Positions 47,537-57,759 of a DNA stretch of 64,000 nt are shown piece by piece; the first letter of the stretch is position 1; every line of letters begins with the position of its first letter. The notes under the pieces are model-generated. The model ran no database searches, was not told where the DNA came from, and worked only from the letters and a program-made list of their open reading frames with translations. The DNA is from Burkholderiales bacterium. Lineage in GTDB: Bacteria > Pseudomonadota > Gammaproteobacteria > Burkholderiales > UBA11063. The translations under genes and the position numbers were made by a program. The stretch lies in contig JAQUVM010000001.1 in the NCBI GenBank assembly GCA_028693355.1, positions 1-64,000 of the forward strand, given 5' to 3'.

Positions 47537-48904
47537 ATGCAAATATTTAATACTTTAAACAAAATAAAAGAACCATTAGTAACAATTCAAGCAAATAAAT
47601 TAAAAATGTATGTTTGTGGTCAAACTGTATATGACTATTGTCATCTTGGGCATGCTCGTAAAGCGGTTGTATTTGATATGATACGACGTTGGTTTATAGC
47701 AAGCGGTTATGAAGTTACTTTTGTAGAAAATATTACAGATATTGATGACAAAATTATTACGCGTGCTAGTGAAAATAATGAAACGATTTATCAGTTAACA
47801 GAGCGTTTTACTAAGTATATGCATGAAGATTTTGATAGACTTGGTGTAATGCGTCCAGATATTCAACCTCGTGCAACTGATTATATTCCGCAGATGCTAA
47901 ATATTGTACAAGGTTTAATTGATAAGGGATTTGCTTATCAAGCTTTAAATGGTGATGTATATTACCGTGTACGTAAATTTGATGGGTATGGTAAGTTATC
48001 AGGAAAGCATTTAGATGACCTATGTGCTGGTGAACGTGTAGATGTTGATGAAAATAAAGAAGATCCATTAGATTTTGTATTATGGAAGTCTGCAAAAGCA
48101 GATGAACCACATTGGGATTCACAATTTGGTAAAGGACGTCCAGGTTGGCATATTGAATGTTCAGCTATGTCAGAAGATATATTAGGCAAGCATTTTGATA
48201 TACATGGTGGTGGTCAAGATTTGCAATTTCCACATCATGAAAATGAGATTGCGCAAAGTGAAGCTCATAATGGCTGTACTTTTGCTAAATATTGGATGCA
48301 TAATGGGTTTCTAAATATAAATGATGAAAAAATGTCTAAATCATTAGGTAATTTTTTTACATTACGTGATGTGTTAGATGAGTATCAAGCAGAAGTAGTT
48401 AGATTTTTTATGCTAAGAAGTCATTATCGTAGCCCATTAAATTTTAGTCATGATAATTTAGTTGATGCAAAAAATACGTTAACTAAAATGTATCAAAGTT
48501 TACGTGTTTATAATAATTTACAATTAGATAAAGCAAAGATAGATTGGTCAAATGAATTTGCTTATAAATTTAAATCAGCAATGGATGATGATTTTAATAC
48601 TTCGCTTGCAATTAGTGTTTTATTTGAATTATTATCTGAAATAAATCGTGCTAAAAACGAAGAGTTGGCAAATTTATTATTTAATTTAGCTAATTTAATT
48701 GGTATTTTAACAAGTAATCCAGAAGATTTTTTACAATCTGGATCTAATGTAGATGCTAATTATGTTAATCAAATGATAGAAAAGCGTAAGCAAGCTCGTC
48801 TTGATAAAAATTTTGCTTTATCTGATGAAATTCGCGATAAATTATTATCCGAAGGAATTTTACTTGAAGATAGTAAAGATGGTACGATTTGGCGTAAAAT
48901 TTAG
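47537..48904 (+). CDS. cysS: Cysteinyl-tRNA synthetase
   Basis: YVCGQTVYDYCHLGHARKAVVFD, HHENEIAQSEA, KMSKSLGNF. Confidence 0.97.
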   Translation: MQIFNTLNKIKEPLVTIQANKLKMYVCGQTVYDYCHLGHARKAVVFDMIRRWFIASGYEVTFVENITDIDDKIITRASENNETIYQLTERFTKYMHEDFDRLGVMRPDIQPRATDYIPQMLNIVQGLIDKGFAYQALNGDVYYRVRKFDGYGKLSGKHLDDLCAGERVDVDENKEDPLDFVLWKSAKADEPHWDSQFGKGRPGWHIECSAMSEDILGKHFDIHGGGQDLQFPHHENEIAQSEAHNGCTFAKYWMHNGFLNINDEKMSKSLGNFFTLRDVLDEYQAEVVRFFMLRSHYRSPLNFSHDNLVDAKNTLTKMYQSLRVYNNLQLDKAKIDWSNEFAYKFKSAMDDDFNTSLAISVLFELLSEINRAKNEELANLLFNLANLIGILTSNPEDFLQSGSNVDANYVNQMIEKRKQARLDKNFALSDEIRDKLLSEGILLEDSKDGTIWRKI

Positions 48905-48929
48905 CTGATTGTATTCATAATCATATAAA

Positions 48930-48966
48930 AATCAACCTAGATAATTATTATCTAGGTTGATTTTTT
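48930..48966. terminator. Bidirectional terminator
   Basis: AATCAACCTAGATAATTATTATCTAGGTTGATTTTTTAG. Confidence 0.9.
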
Positions 48967-48971
48967 AGTAA

Positions 48972-51164
48972 TTAATTACTATTTATTTTTGTATTAGTTT
49001 GATTAAAAAATAGTGTCCACATATCAATTTGAGCTTCAGTTGTATTATATGGACCATGACCTTGACCTGCGTATGCTTTTAATAAATATGGATTAGTGCC
49101 ACCAGCAGAATTTTGCATAGTTGCTGCAAATTTATAACTATGTGATGGTACAACTCTACCATCTTCCATACCTGCCATGATTAACATAGATGGGTATGAT
49201 ATATTTCTTACATTTTGCAACGGAGAAATAGTCATTATATTATTAAACTGATCTTGGATTGAGCTATAACCAAAATCAGAATACCAAGTAAATCCATTTG
49301 TAAATAATTGATAACGTAATAGATCATGTACACCAACCATTGGGAATACGACTTTAAACAAATTAGGATTTTGTAATGCTGTAATAGCGGTTGTTATCCC
49401 ACCATTAGATGCACCCCATAATGCTAATTTAGATGGGTTAGTATAGCCATTATTAATTATATAATTGGCAACTGTAGCAACATCGTTATAAGTATTTTGT
49501 TTATTGAATAATCTTCCACTATTATACCAAGAGGTTCCATATTCGCCACCTCCACGAACTTGAGCTACAACAGAAACACCACCACTTTTTAATAAAAGTA
49601 TATTATTTTGATCAAAGAATGGTTTTACTGCAGTATCAAATCCACCGTAAACATAAATTAGAGCTGGGTTACTATTATCAAGTTTTATACCTTTTTTATG
49701 AGCTATAAATATTGAAATTTCTGCTCCATCAGTAGATGGTACAAAAAACTCTTTCATTTCGTAATCATTAGAATTAAATCCAAGGATTGAATCATTACCT
49801 ATTTTGTTGCTAATTTGTGTATTAGGATTATAATTATATGCTCTCCATGGAGTAATCATGTTTGAATATTGATATTGAAATTCTGATGTTGATTCATTAC
49901 AATCAAAAGCTTCATCATTTAGTCCACCTATACCTGGTAATTCAATATTTATAGGAGTAGAGTTATCACTCTCATAGCGATAAAGTTTACTTGCTCCGTT
50001 TACTAATACTTCTGCATAATAATAGTTCCCACAGATAGAAATTGCATTTACAATATCATTGTTATTTGCAGGGAGAATATTGTGCCAATTAGATGACTCT
50101 GTATTATTTGGGTTAACCGAAATAAGACGTTTTTGGGCAGCTCCTTGAGTAGTTTGAATTAATAAATTATTATTAGATTCTATATTAGCAATTGAAAATT
50201 CAGATTTATAATTATCTCCCAAAATCATAGTTGGTGGAACATTCATATTTGTGGGATCTAAGCTATAAATTTGACTATTTGTATCAATGTTAGTTTGGAA
50301 ATAGAATATATCACTACTTAAGTTAGGATATAAATTTATGGATAAAATTTCTCCGCCACTAAATATTAATTTATCTGTAGATTGTGATGTGCCAATTTGG
50401 TGATAATAAAGATCTTGGTGATTATAATTAGAAGTATGAACATCGGTGATATTTTTTGGTTTTACATAGAAGAAACCATCATTATAAATAGTAAAAAAAC
50501 TTGTTGAATATTTAATTTCATCATTTGGCATTAATTCTTTTGTATCATTGTTTATGACTGAGATTATTCCTGCATCAAGATTAGGATCTTGAGTTTTAGT
50601 AATTGTATATGCATTATCTGATGTAACACCAGTTTGAACAACACTTTCATCTTCGTTTATTATACCAAGTTTATTTAAATCAAGAAATAGAGTACCAACG
50701 TTATTAATATTATTCGTAACATATATCTTATTATCCACAGAAACGTGTTCAAAATTACTGCGATGATTTGGTTTAGTATTAAAGTTAATTTTTTTATCTT
50801 TGGTGTAATAATATTTATCATTTACTTTAATAAAATGACGATTTATTATATGATCATTTTTTAATGATTTAAGCGTTGAGTATTGCGTTAAAAGATTTTC
50901 TACTATAGTATATTCTGGTAACTTACTAATGTAACTATTACTAAAATAATTTTGATTATCTACCCATTCTAATGTTTGATCGCTATTAATACTCTCCATC
51001 CATTGATACGGGTCAGCAACTATATTACCAAAATAATTATTTGTAGTATCTGTAGCTAGAGATGCAGGATAGTTTAATTTTTTAGGTCCATTATTTGGGC
51101 TACTTCCACCACTGCAAGATATAATTCCCGAGGCTGATAACAAACAAATTAATATTTTTTTCAC
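48972..51164 (-). CDS. Prolyl oligopeptidase family (S9) lipoprotein
   Basis: Lipobox SGIISCSG; ADPYQWMESINSDQTLEWVDNQN; RGGGEYGTSWYNSG; catalytic GASNGG, MEDGRV, GQGHG. Confidence 0.92.
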   Translation of the reverse strand: MKKILICLLSASGIISCSGGSSPNNGPKKLNYPASLATDTTNNYFGNIVADPYQWMESINSDQTLEWVDNQNYFSNSYISKLPEYTIVENLLTQYSTLKSLKNDHIINRHFIKVNDKYYYTKDKKINFNTKPNHRSNFEHVSVDNKIYVTNNINNVGTLFLDLNKLGIINEDESVVQTGVTSDNAYTITKTQDPNLDAGIISVINNDTKELMPNDEIKYSTSFFTIYNDGFFYVKPKNITDVHTSNYNHQDLYYHQIGTSQSTDKLIFSGGEILSINLYPNLSSDIFYFQTNIDTNSQIYSLDPTNMNVPPTMILGDNYKSEFSIANIESNNNLLIQTTQGAAQKRLISVNPNNTESSNWHNILPANNNDIVNAISICGNYYYAEVLVNGASKLYRYESDNSTPINIELPGIGGLNDEAFDCNESTSEFQYQYSNMITPWRAYNYNPNTQISNKIGNDSILGFNSNDYEMKEFFVPSTDGAEISIFIAHKKGIKLDNSNPALIYVYGGFDTAVKPFFDQNNILLLKSGGVSVVAQVRGGGEYGTSWYNSGRLFNKQNTYNDVATVANYIINNGYTNPSKLALWGASNGGITTAITALQNPNLFKVVFPMVGVHDLLRYQLFTNGFTWYSDFGYSSIQDQFNNIMTISPLQNVRNISYPSMLIMAGMEDGRVVPSHSYKFAATMQNSAGGTNPYLLKAYAGQGHGPYNTTEAQIDMWTLFFNQTNTKINSN

Positions 51165-51344
51165 AATATTTTCTTCTTTTATAGATATATTACAACTTTT
51201 TATGGATAATTATAACATTGGTGTTTTATTAAATCTATCCAAGATTAGGAATTTATAAAATATAGGTTTTATTATTGATTATAGTATATTGTTTTATAAA
51301 TTATGTAATAATAGTCAAGTAAAAGGATTTTTATAGGTGATATT

Positions 51345-53039
51345 ATGAACTATTGTAATGGTAAAAAAATCTATAATACTGTATCTAAAGCAAATAATAC
51401 TGCAGAATATGTAGTGGCTCGTTTAGCTGATTTGGGTATATCTCATGCATTCACAATTCCTGGTGATTTTGCTTTTCCTATTGATCATGCTCTTGTATCA
51501 AATAATAAATTAAAAAATATCATTAATGCTAATGAATTAAACGCTAGCTATGCTGCGGATGGTTATGCTCGTATTAGTGGTGCTGCTATTTTGTGTACTA
51601 CATATGCGGTAGGCGAATTAAGCGCACTTAATGGCGTTATGGGAGCTAAAGCTGAGAACTTAGTAGTCTTTCATCTAGTTGGTACACCAAATGATGCAGC
51701 TATAGCTAAACGTCGTCAAATTCATCATACATTAGGTGATGGTGTATTTGGAAATTTTGCTGATTTATCAGCTGCAGCTACTTGTGTATCTGCGGTAATT
51801 ACACCAGATAATGCTAGATCTGAAATGAACCGTGTTATAAAAGAAGCATTTAAGCATCGTAAACCTGCATATATACAAATTTCTTTTGATGATGGTAATC
51901 GTCCAGTTACTGATACTACTTCTGAGGATGATAATTGTCACGAAATAGTAAGTAATCCACAGCAATTAACACAAGCAGTTAAATTGATTACTGAAGCATT
52001 AAATGATAATAAAAAAATAGTAGCAATACCATCAATTAAATTAGATAGATTTGGCATTACAGAGCAAGCTTTAAAATTAGTTGAGAAGTTAAATATTCCG
52101 TTTGTGATTATGCCACATGATAAAAGTGTATTTTCGGAACATCATCCACAATATGCTGGGTTTTATGCCGGATTATTATCTGATGATGGAGTATCTGAAT
52201 TAGTTGAAAGTGCGGATTTAATCTTAAATATTGGTGATGTTTTTTGGTCTGATTTTAATACATCAGGGTTTACAAATAATTTAGACTTAAGTAAAGTTTT
52301 AAATTTAGCACCACATTATGTAGAAAACCAAAAAGAACGAATTACAAACGTTTATTTATCAGAATTACTTGATATTTTACTTGAGGATGTAGAGAGTATT
52401 AATTATGTGCATATACATAAGCACCCACAATTAAAACAATTACCAATAAATAAAGATAAGTTAACTTTAAAATCTTTTTATAATCAATTATTACATTTTT
52501 TAAAACCAAATGATAATTTAGTTGTTGAAACTGGATCTTCTTCCCTAAACCTACCTAAATTTAAAATCCCAGATGGCACAAAATATTTTAATCAAACCTT
52601 ATGGGGATCAATTGGTTGGGCAACTCCTGCTACGCTTGGAGTATCATTAGCTGATACAAATTCACGAGCAATCTTAGTAACAGGTGAAGGATCACATCAA
52701 TTAACCTTAAATGAGTTAGGAGTAATGGGACGTTATAAAATTAATCCAATAATATTTTGTATTAATAATGATGGCTATATGGTTGAGAGAGCTTTAGAAC
52801 TTAATCCTGATTATAGTTATGATGATGTGGCTAGATTAAATTATACTAAGTTACCAGAGGCATTTGCTTGTAACAATTGGCTAGTATTTAAGGTAAAAAC
52901 TGAAAAAGAGTTATCTGATGCAATTAAAGAAGCAAGAAATCATCCATACGGGGTTTATATTGAAGTAATCACAGGTAAGTATGATTATGGTGATACGCTA
53001 AACTTCTTTAATAGTCATTTAAAAGATATGTATGGCTAA
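51345..53039 (+). CDS. Thiamine-pyrophosphate-dependent 2-oxoacid decarboxylase (pyruvate/indolepyruvate decarboxylase-like)
   Basis: FTIPGDFAFPIDHAL, NELNASYAADGYAR, GEGSHQLTLNELGVMGRYKINPIIFCINNDGYMVE. Confidence 0.9.
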   Translation: MNYCNGKKIYNTVSKANNTAEYVVARLADLGISHAFTIPGDFAFPIDHALVSNNKLKNIINANELNASYAADGYARISGAAILCTTYAVGELSALNGVMGAKAENLVVFHLVGTPNDAAIAKRRQIHHTLGDGVFGNFADLSAAATCVSAVITPDNARSEMNRVIKEAFKHRKPAYIQISFDDGNRPVTDTTSEDDNCHEIVSNPQQLTQAVKLITEALNDNKKIVAIPSIKLDRFGITEQALKLVEKLNIPFVIMPHDKSVFSEHHPQYAGFYAGLLSDDGVSELVESADLILNIGDVFWSDFNTSGFTNNLDLSKVLNLAPHYVENQKERITNVYLSELLDILLEDVESINYVHIHKHPQLKQLPINKDKLTLKSFYNQLLHFLKPNDNLVVETGSSSLNLPKFKIPDGTKYFNQTLWGSIGWATPATLGVSLADTNSRAILVTGEGSHQLTLNELGVMGRYKINPIIFCINNDGYMVERALELNPDYSYDDVARLNYTKLPEAFACNNWLVFKVKTEKELSDAIKEARNHPYGVYIEVITGKYDYGDTLNFFNSHLKDMYG

Positions 53040-53056
53040 TATTTTACAGATTTAAT

Positions 53057-53506
53057 TTATTTAGCTTGTGTAGTAAGCCATTTATTAATAGCATTAGCAA
53101 AATTAGCTTTATCTTGCGTAGAAAATGGTTTGCTATGACTAGTTACCTGTAAATTATCTCTTAGATGCGCTATTAGATCACGTACGGCAAGTTGTTGTTG
53201 GATATTTTGCGCTGTATATAATTTACCAGATGTAGTTAATGTCTCAGCACCTTTAGCAATTACTTGGCTTGCCAGAGGGATATCGTTACTAATTACTAAA
53301 TCACCTGTATCCACAAGTTTGACAATTTCATCATCAGCTACATCAAAGCCACGCGCTACTTGGAGTAAGCGTAAATTTGGCAAAATGGGTAGTGTTAAAA
53401 ATTGATTAGTTACAAAAATTATTTCATGTTTTAAGTTTTTAGCAAGATTAAAAAGAACTTCTTTGACAGGTTTTGGACAGGCATCTGCATCTATATATAT
53501 TTTCAT
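53057..53506 (-). CDS. YaiI/YqxD family (UPF0178) protein
   Basis: MKIYIDADACPKPVKEVL, GFDVADDEIV, GDLVISNDIPLASQVIAKGA. Confidence 0.95.
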   Translation of the reverse strand: MKIYIDADACPKPVKEVLFNLAKNLKHEIIFVTNQFLTLPILPNLRLLQVARGFDVADDEIVKLVDTGDLVISNDIPLASQVIAKGAETLTTSGKLYTAQNIQQQLAVRDLIAHLRDNLQVTSHSKPFSTQDKANFANAINKWLTTQAK

Positions 53507-53558
53507 TAATTTTTCTTGTAATTTATACGTTATAAAGTTGTTTATTATAGTTACGGAT

Positions 53559-53666
53559 TATAGCTCACTTCACATTAAATTACTATATTTGGCAAAGAGC
53601 AGAACTTATAATTAATAAGTAAGGAACTGCATCAGGTGTAGTAATTTAAGAGCTTAATGGGCTATA
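53559..53666. mobile_element. MITE copy 3 (related family member)
   Basis: TIRs TATAGCTCACTTCACATTAAATTAC / GTAATTTAAGAGCTTAATGGGCTATA; 108 bp. Confidence 0.72.
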
Positions 53667-53709
53667 TAATAGCTTTTGAATTTATGATATAATTGGTGTT
53701 TAAAAACGT

Positions 53710-53813
53710 TATAGCTAACTCACTATAAACTGCATTGCTTGATTTGTTCCTAAATATTCATAGGTCCCGTTACTCATCGTGTTGTACATTTTAGTTTGAG
53801 GTTATGCGATATA
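53710..53813 (+). mobile_element. MITE copy 2
   Basis: TATAGCTAACTCACTATAAACTGCATTGCTTG...TTCCTAAATATTCATAGGT...GTTGTACATTTTAGTTTGAGGTTATGCGATATA aligns along its length with the reverse complement of 38268-38374. Confidence 0.8.
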
Positions 53814-53833
53814 TATTAAGGCATTAGAGTATT

Positions 53834-55021
53834 ATGCAATTTCAACTATCAGACCGTGCTGGCACATTAAAAGCATCAGAAATTCGTGAGTTATTAAAGA
53901 TAACCGAACAACCAGATATTATTTCATTTGCAGGTGGATTGCCTGCACCAGAATTTTTCCCCGCTAAAGAATTAGCACAATTAACACAAGAGATTTTAGC
54001 AACAGATGGCAAGGTTGCATTGCAGTATAGCCCCACAGAGGGATACGCTTTATTAAGAGAAATAATTGCTACTAAATCAATGGCAAAAGCTCAGGTAAAT
54101 ACTGTTAAAGATGAAATTTTAATTACTGCTGGTTCTCAGCAAGGTTTAGATTTTTGTGCAAAGTTATTTTTAAATGATGGCGATTATTTAATTTGTGAAG
54201 ATCCAAGTTATCTTGGAGCTATTAATGTTTTTAATGCTTGTCATGCTAAATATTTGACTATACCAATGGATGATAATGGTATGATTGTTGATGAATTAGA
54301 AAAGCTTTTGCAATCAGGAAAAAGAGCTAAATTTATTTATACTATTCCAGATTTTCAAAACCCGACAGGTGTTACGATGTCTGTAGAGCGTCGTAAAAAA
54401 TTAGTTGAATTAGCTAATCAATATCAAATACCTGTTATTGAAGATAACCCATATGGTGATGTGGTTTTTGATGGTGAGCGCTTACCATCTATCAAGAGCT
54501 TTGATAAAAATGGCTGGGTAATTTATCTAGGTTCATTTTCAAAAACATTATGTCCTGGTTTACGTATAGGTTGGGTTTGTGCCTTACCTGAGTTATTGCA
54601 AAAGTTTATTTTATTAAAGCAAATTAGTGATTTACAATGTAATACGTTGACTCAAAGAGAGGTTGCTCATTACATGCGTGATTATGATTTAGATAAACAT
54701 GTAAATCAAGTTATCACGGTTTATCGCAATCGTCGTGATCTAATGATAAATACAATGAAAGAATATTTCCCTACAAATATTAAATATACCTATCCAAATG
54801 GTGGTTTATTTACTTGGGTAACCTTACCTGATCATATTAATGCGGCTGAACTTTTAGAGGAAGCTTTAAAAGATAAAGTAGCCTTTGTACCTGGTGCGCC
54901 ATTTTTTCCAAATGGTGGTCATAAAAACTACTTACGTCTGAATTATTCTAATATGTCTGAAGACAAAATTGTGGAAGGTATAAAAAGACTAGCTAATGTT
55001 CTGATTAGATTTATTTCATAA
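53834..55021 (+). CDS. PLP-dependent aminotransferase (2-aminoadipate transaminase/MocR-like aminotransferase)
   Basis: IISFAGGLPAPEFFP, LQYSPTEGYALLRE, PDFQNPTGVTM, EDNPYGDVVFDG, LGSFSKTLCPGLRIGW. Confidence 0.92.
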   Translation: MQFQLSDRAGTLKASEIRELLKITEQPDIISFAGGLPAPEFFPAKELAQLTQEILATDGKVALQYSPTEGYALLREIIATKSMAKAQVNTVKDEILITAGSQQGLDFCAKLFLNDGDYLICEDPSYLGAINVFNACHAKYLTIPMDDNGMIVDELEKLLQSGKRAKFIYTIPDFQNPTGVTMSVERRKKLVELANQYQIPVIEDNPYGDVVFDGERLPSIKSFDKNGWVIYLGSFSKTLCPGLRIGWVCALPELLQKFILLKQISDLQCNTLTQREVAHYMRDYDLDKHVNQVITVYRNRRDLMINTMKEYFPTNIKYTYPNGGLFTWVTLPDHINAAELLEEALKDKVAFVPGAPFFPNGGHKNYLRLNYSNMSEDKIVEGIKRLANVLIRFIS

Positions 55022-55040
55022 ACTATCATATTCTTGCTGT

Positions 55041-55076
55041 AAAAAAGCTTCTCATTTAATGATGAGAAGCTTTTTT
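55041..55076. terminator. Bidirectional Rho-independent terminator
   Basis: AAAAAAGCTTCTCATttaatGATGAGAAGCTTTTTT. Confidence 0.92.
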
Positions 55077-55108
55077 AATAATGGCAATAAATAATCAGCT
55101 AGTTGAAG

Positions 55109-56311
55109 TTATGTTGATTTTTGTGGTTTATATAAATAAAAATATACAATAGTAATAGCAGACATCAATAAGACATATACCCATATAATTGTAGTTAGAT
55201 TATTTATATGCGTAAGACTAACTATAAATGAAATCGTGGCATTCAATCCACCATTTATCAAATACATTATAGCAGTCGCTGTACCTATAATATGTCCGAA
55301 CATTGCTAATCCAGAACCTAGGGATAGCAGAAAAATAAAACCAGAAGCGATGAACATCATTAGACTTATAATAACCAACAATGTAACACTATTTGGATAA
55401 AAATAGCTAAGAATTAGACCGATAATTGCAGCAGCTAGAAAAAATATTATAGATATGCTTAATATTTGTGAGGCTAAAAAATGACGTAATAATTTTTTAA
55501 CTACTATAGTTGTTATTACATATCCAACACCCAATAATAGTGCTATTTTTCCAAAAAATACAGGAGAATGATGCAGCATTTCTTGGATAAAAAAAGGTGC
55601 CATAGTATGAAAGGATAGTATTAATGAGTATGACATACCCATCATTATTGGTAATGCAATAAAAGTACGAGATTTTAAAACTTCGAGCATGTTTCTCTGT
55701 ATAGTTTTAAATTTTAATGGTTGTCGATTAAAATGAGTTTCTGGAACTATAAAAAATACACTAATAAAATTAAGTAAACTAACTATGCTAAAGAAATAAA
55801 AACAAGACTGCCAACCAAAATTCTCTTGTAAATAACTACCAATAAGTGGTCCAATTACAGGTCCTAAACCCCACATCATACCGATTACAGCTCCAAGATG
55901 AACTAACTTATCCTTTGGCACTATATCAGAAAAAGCAGCTCTAACTACTATTGCAGACATACCCATAGTTATGCCTTGTATAAAACGAGATGCTAAAAGG
56001 ACATTTATTTCTGGAAATAAGACAGGTACAATACTAATCACAGAAAATAAAAATAAACCTATCCGTAGTATATTTCGTCTCCCATAAGCATCAGATATAA
56101 ATCCTGCAAAGAAGTTACCAAAAGCAAATCCAAATAAGAATGTAGTGAATGTTTCTTTTGCTAGGCTATCTGAGATATTTAATTGGCTTGATATTGCTGG
56201 TAATGATGGTGCAATTAAATCAATAGTCATACCTAATAAAGGCATAACCATTAGTAATGTCCAGATAATGGTAGTTGATTGTTTATTGCTTAAATTTAGC
56301 TTGTTTTCCAT
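55109..56311 (-). CDS. MFS transporter, Bcr/CflA drug-resistance family
   Basis: DLIAPSLPAISSQLN, FAFGNFFAGFISDAYGRRNILRIG, RFIQGITMGMSAIVVRAAFSD. Start at MENKLNL (ORF track 56362). Confidence 0.9.
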   Translation of the reverse strand: MENKLNLSNKQSTTIIWTLLMVMPLLGMTIDLIAPSLPAISSQLNISDSLAKETFTTFLFGFAFGNFFAGFISDAYGRRNILRIGLFLFSVISIVPVLFPEINVLLASRFIQGITMGMSAIVVRAAFSDIVPKDKLVHLGAVIGMMWGLGPVIGPLIGSYLQENFGWQSCFYFFSIVSLLNFISVFFIVPETHFNRQPLKFKTIQRNMLEVLKSRTFIALPIMMGMSYSLILSFHTMAPFFIQEMLHHSPVFFGKIALLLGVGYVITTIVVKKLLRHFLASQILSISIIFFLAAAIIGLILSYFYPNSVTLLVIISLMMFIASGFIFLLSLGSGLAMFGHIIGTATAIMYLINGGLNATISFIVSLTHINNLTTIIWVYVLLMSAITIVYFYLYKPQKST

Positions 56312-56374
56312 ATAACCTCTGTAATAGATATTGATTTTATTTTTAGGGAGTAATAATAGCACTTTTGATATAGT

Positions 56375-56799
56375 TTAGAAGTTTTCCATCGCATTATCCC
56401 ATGTCTTTATCATTTCTTTGCCAATCTCTTGAAATTTAGAGTTTTTCTCAATCTCAATTAATAGCTCTTGCTTGACTTTATTATGTGTGTGATGTCTTTG
56501 TAAGTTAATCTATCAATATGGCTTAGTTTTGGATTAGAATTATCACTAGTATCAAGGATCATTACTTTTGCTTGTACTCCTGCTATTCCAGAGTTTGCAC
56601 CATATTTATTTAATAAAGATTCTAATAACTCTTCTGTTCCTTCATAAGTTTTAAACTGTTGTAAATTTAATCCAATAGTATCTATAACGTTATCCTTATT
56701 ATTTTCACTATTAAATGTAATTAAAATAAACTTATTATTATTTTGTTCTGAAGTAAAAAGATTTCCAATATAATTAGCAGAAGTAAAAACATCAATCAT
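56375..56799 (-). pseudogene. HipA-like toxin remnant (internally deleted/frameshifted)
   Basis: N-terminal fragment ends with ...YGANSGIAGVQAKVMI...ITHIIKSSKSY*. A second frame continues HHTHNKVKQELLIEIEKNSKFQEIGKEMIKTWDNAMENF*. Coupled to a HipB-like HTH gene. Confidence 0.6.
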
Positions 56800-57046
56800 G
56801 ATTATTTCTTTCTTTTATTAAATCTTGTAATGTTGGTCTTATATTTTTGGGTTTTGCTATTATTTCCAAACCAAGTAACTCACATAATAATATAATTTTA
56901 TTAATACCAATTTCATTAACAGAAGCATTTTCAATTTGTGATAATGTTACTCGGCTAATGCCTGTATTTTGTGCTAATTCTAATTGTGTAATTTTTAGCT
57001 TTTTTCTGTTTTGAGCAATTATTTGCCCTAATTCGGATAGATTCAT
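56792..57046 (-). CDS. XRE-family HTH regulator (HipB-like antitoxin)
   Basis: LGQIIAQNRKKLKITQLELAQNTGISRVTLSQIENA; overlaps the HipA-like fragment by 8 nt. Confidence 0.85.
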   Translation of the reverse strand: MNLSELGQIIAQNRKKLKITQLELAQNTGISRVTLSQIENASVNEIGINKIILLCELLGLEIIAKPKNIRPTLQDLIKERNNHD

Positions 57047-57216
57047 TTTTGTTTATTTCTTATGTAGATGTAATATATATTTTACAAATTTGTAATAATT
57101 ATAACAAATATAAAGTATATTTTACAAATTGGTGCAATGTAGTTTTGTATTATGCTTTATATGCAATATAGGAAAGAAAGGTTTTTGACAGCTGTAAAAT
57201 GGTAGTAAATGGATTA

Positions 57217-57351
57217 TTACCAAGCTCTGAGGAGGTTACAAGCTAATGTAAATTGGTTAGTTTTTTGATTTAATTTATTGATATGTGATTCAACAGTTGA
57301 TATCTTTAATCCAAGGGCATCTACTGTTTGCTTATTATTAACATAAATTAC
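57217..57351 (-). pseudogene. LuxR-type HTH remnant
   Basis: KQTVDALGLKISTVESHINKLNQKTNQFTLACNLLRAW resembles a LuxR C-terminal HTH; no upstream domain. Confidence 0.45.
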
Positions 57352-57759
57352 AAAGTAAATTAATGAACCTGATGAGAATTGATCACAAAATATATCACAA
57401 GTAATAATAGACAAGATTATGCAAATCGATAAACAAAAATCTAACAAATAATTGGTAGTATAACTAAAAACAAATATCAGATATTGAGGCTATATTATTA
57501 GCTGTATTAGGGAAAATTAAAATGCCACATAAAATAATTAAGTTATCAATAGTATTATTAACAACATTAATTTTATTATACCGTGTAGTGTAAGTACTGA
57601 TTTGTACTTCGCTTTGCCAGATGAGTATAATTATAATTTAGATGCTGCACACTATTAATTACTCTAACAGTAATAAATAAAATATCATACGTTATTATGA
57701 ATTAAAATACTGTTCTAATAAATAATTAGTTCGATGTAAAGTCTGGATATGTGTAAAAA

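Noticed and set aside
47811-48122. Antisense ORF rich in His/Gln/Leu
   Set aside because: Shadow ORF opposite cysS, composition typical of frame-mirroring.
50731-50739. Isolated perfect DnaA box TTATCCACA
   Set aside because: Single box inside the S9 peptidase coding sequence; no cluster, so not evidence for a second origin.
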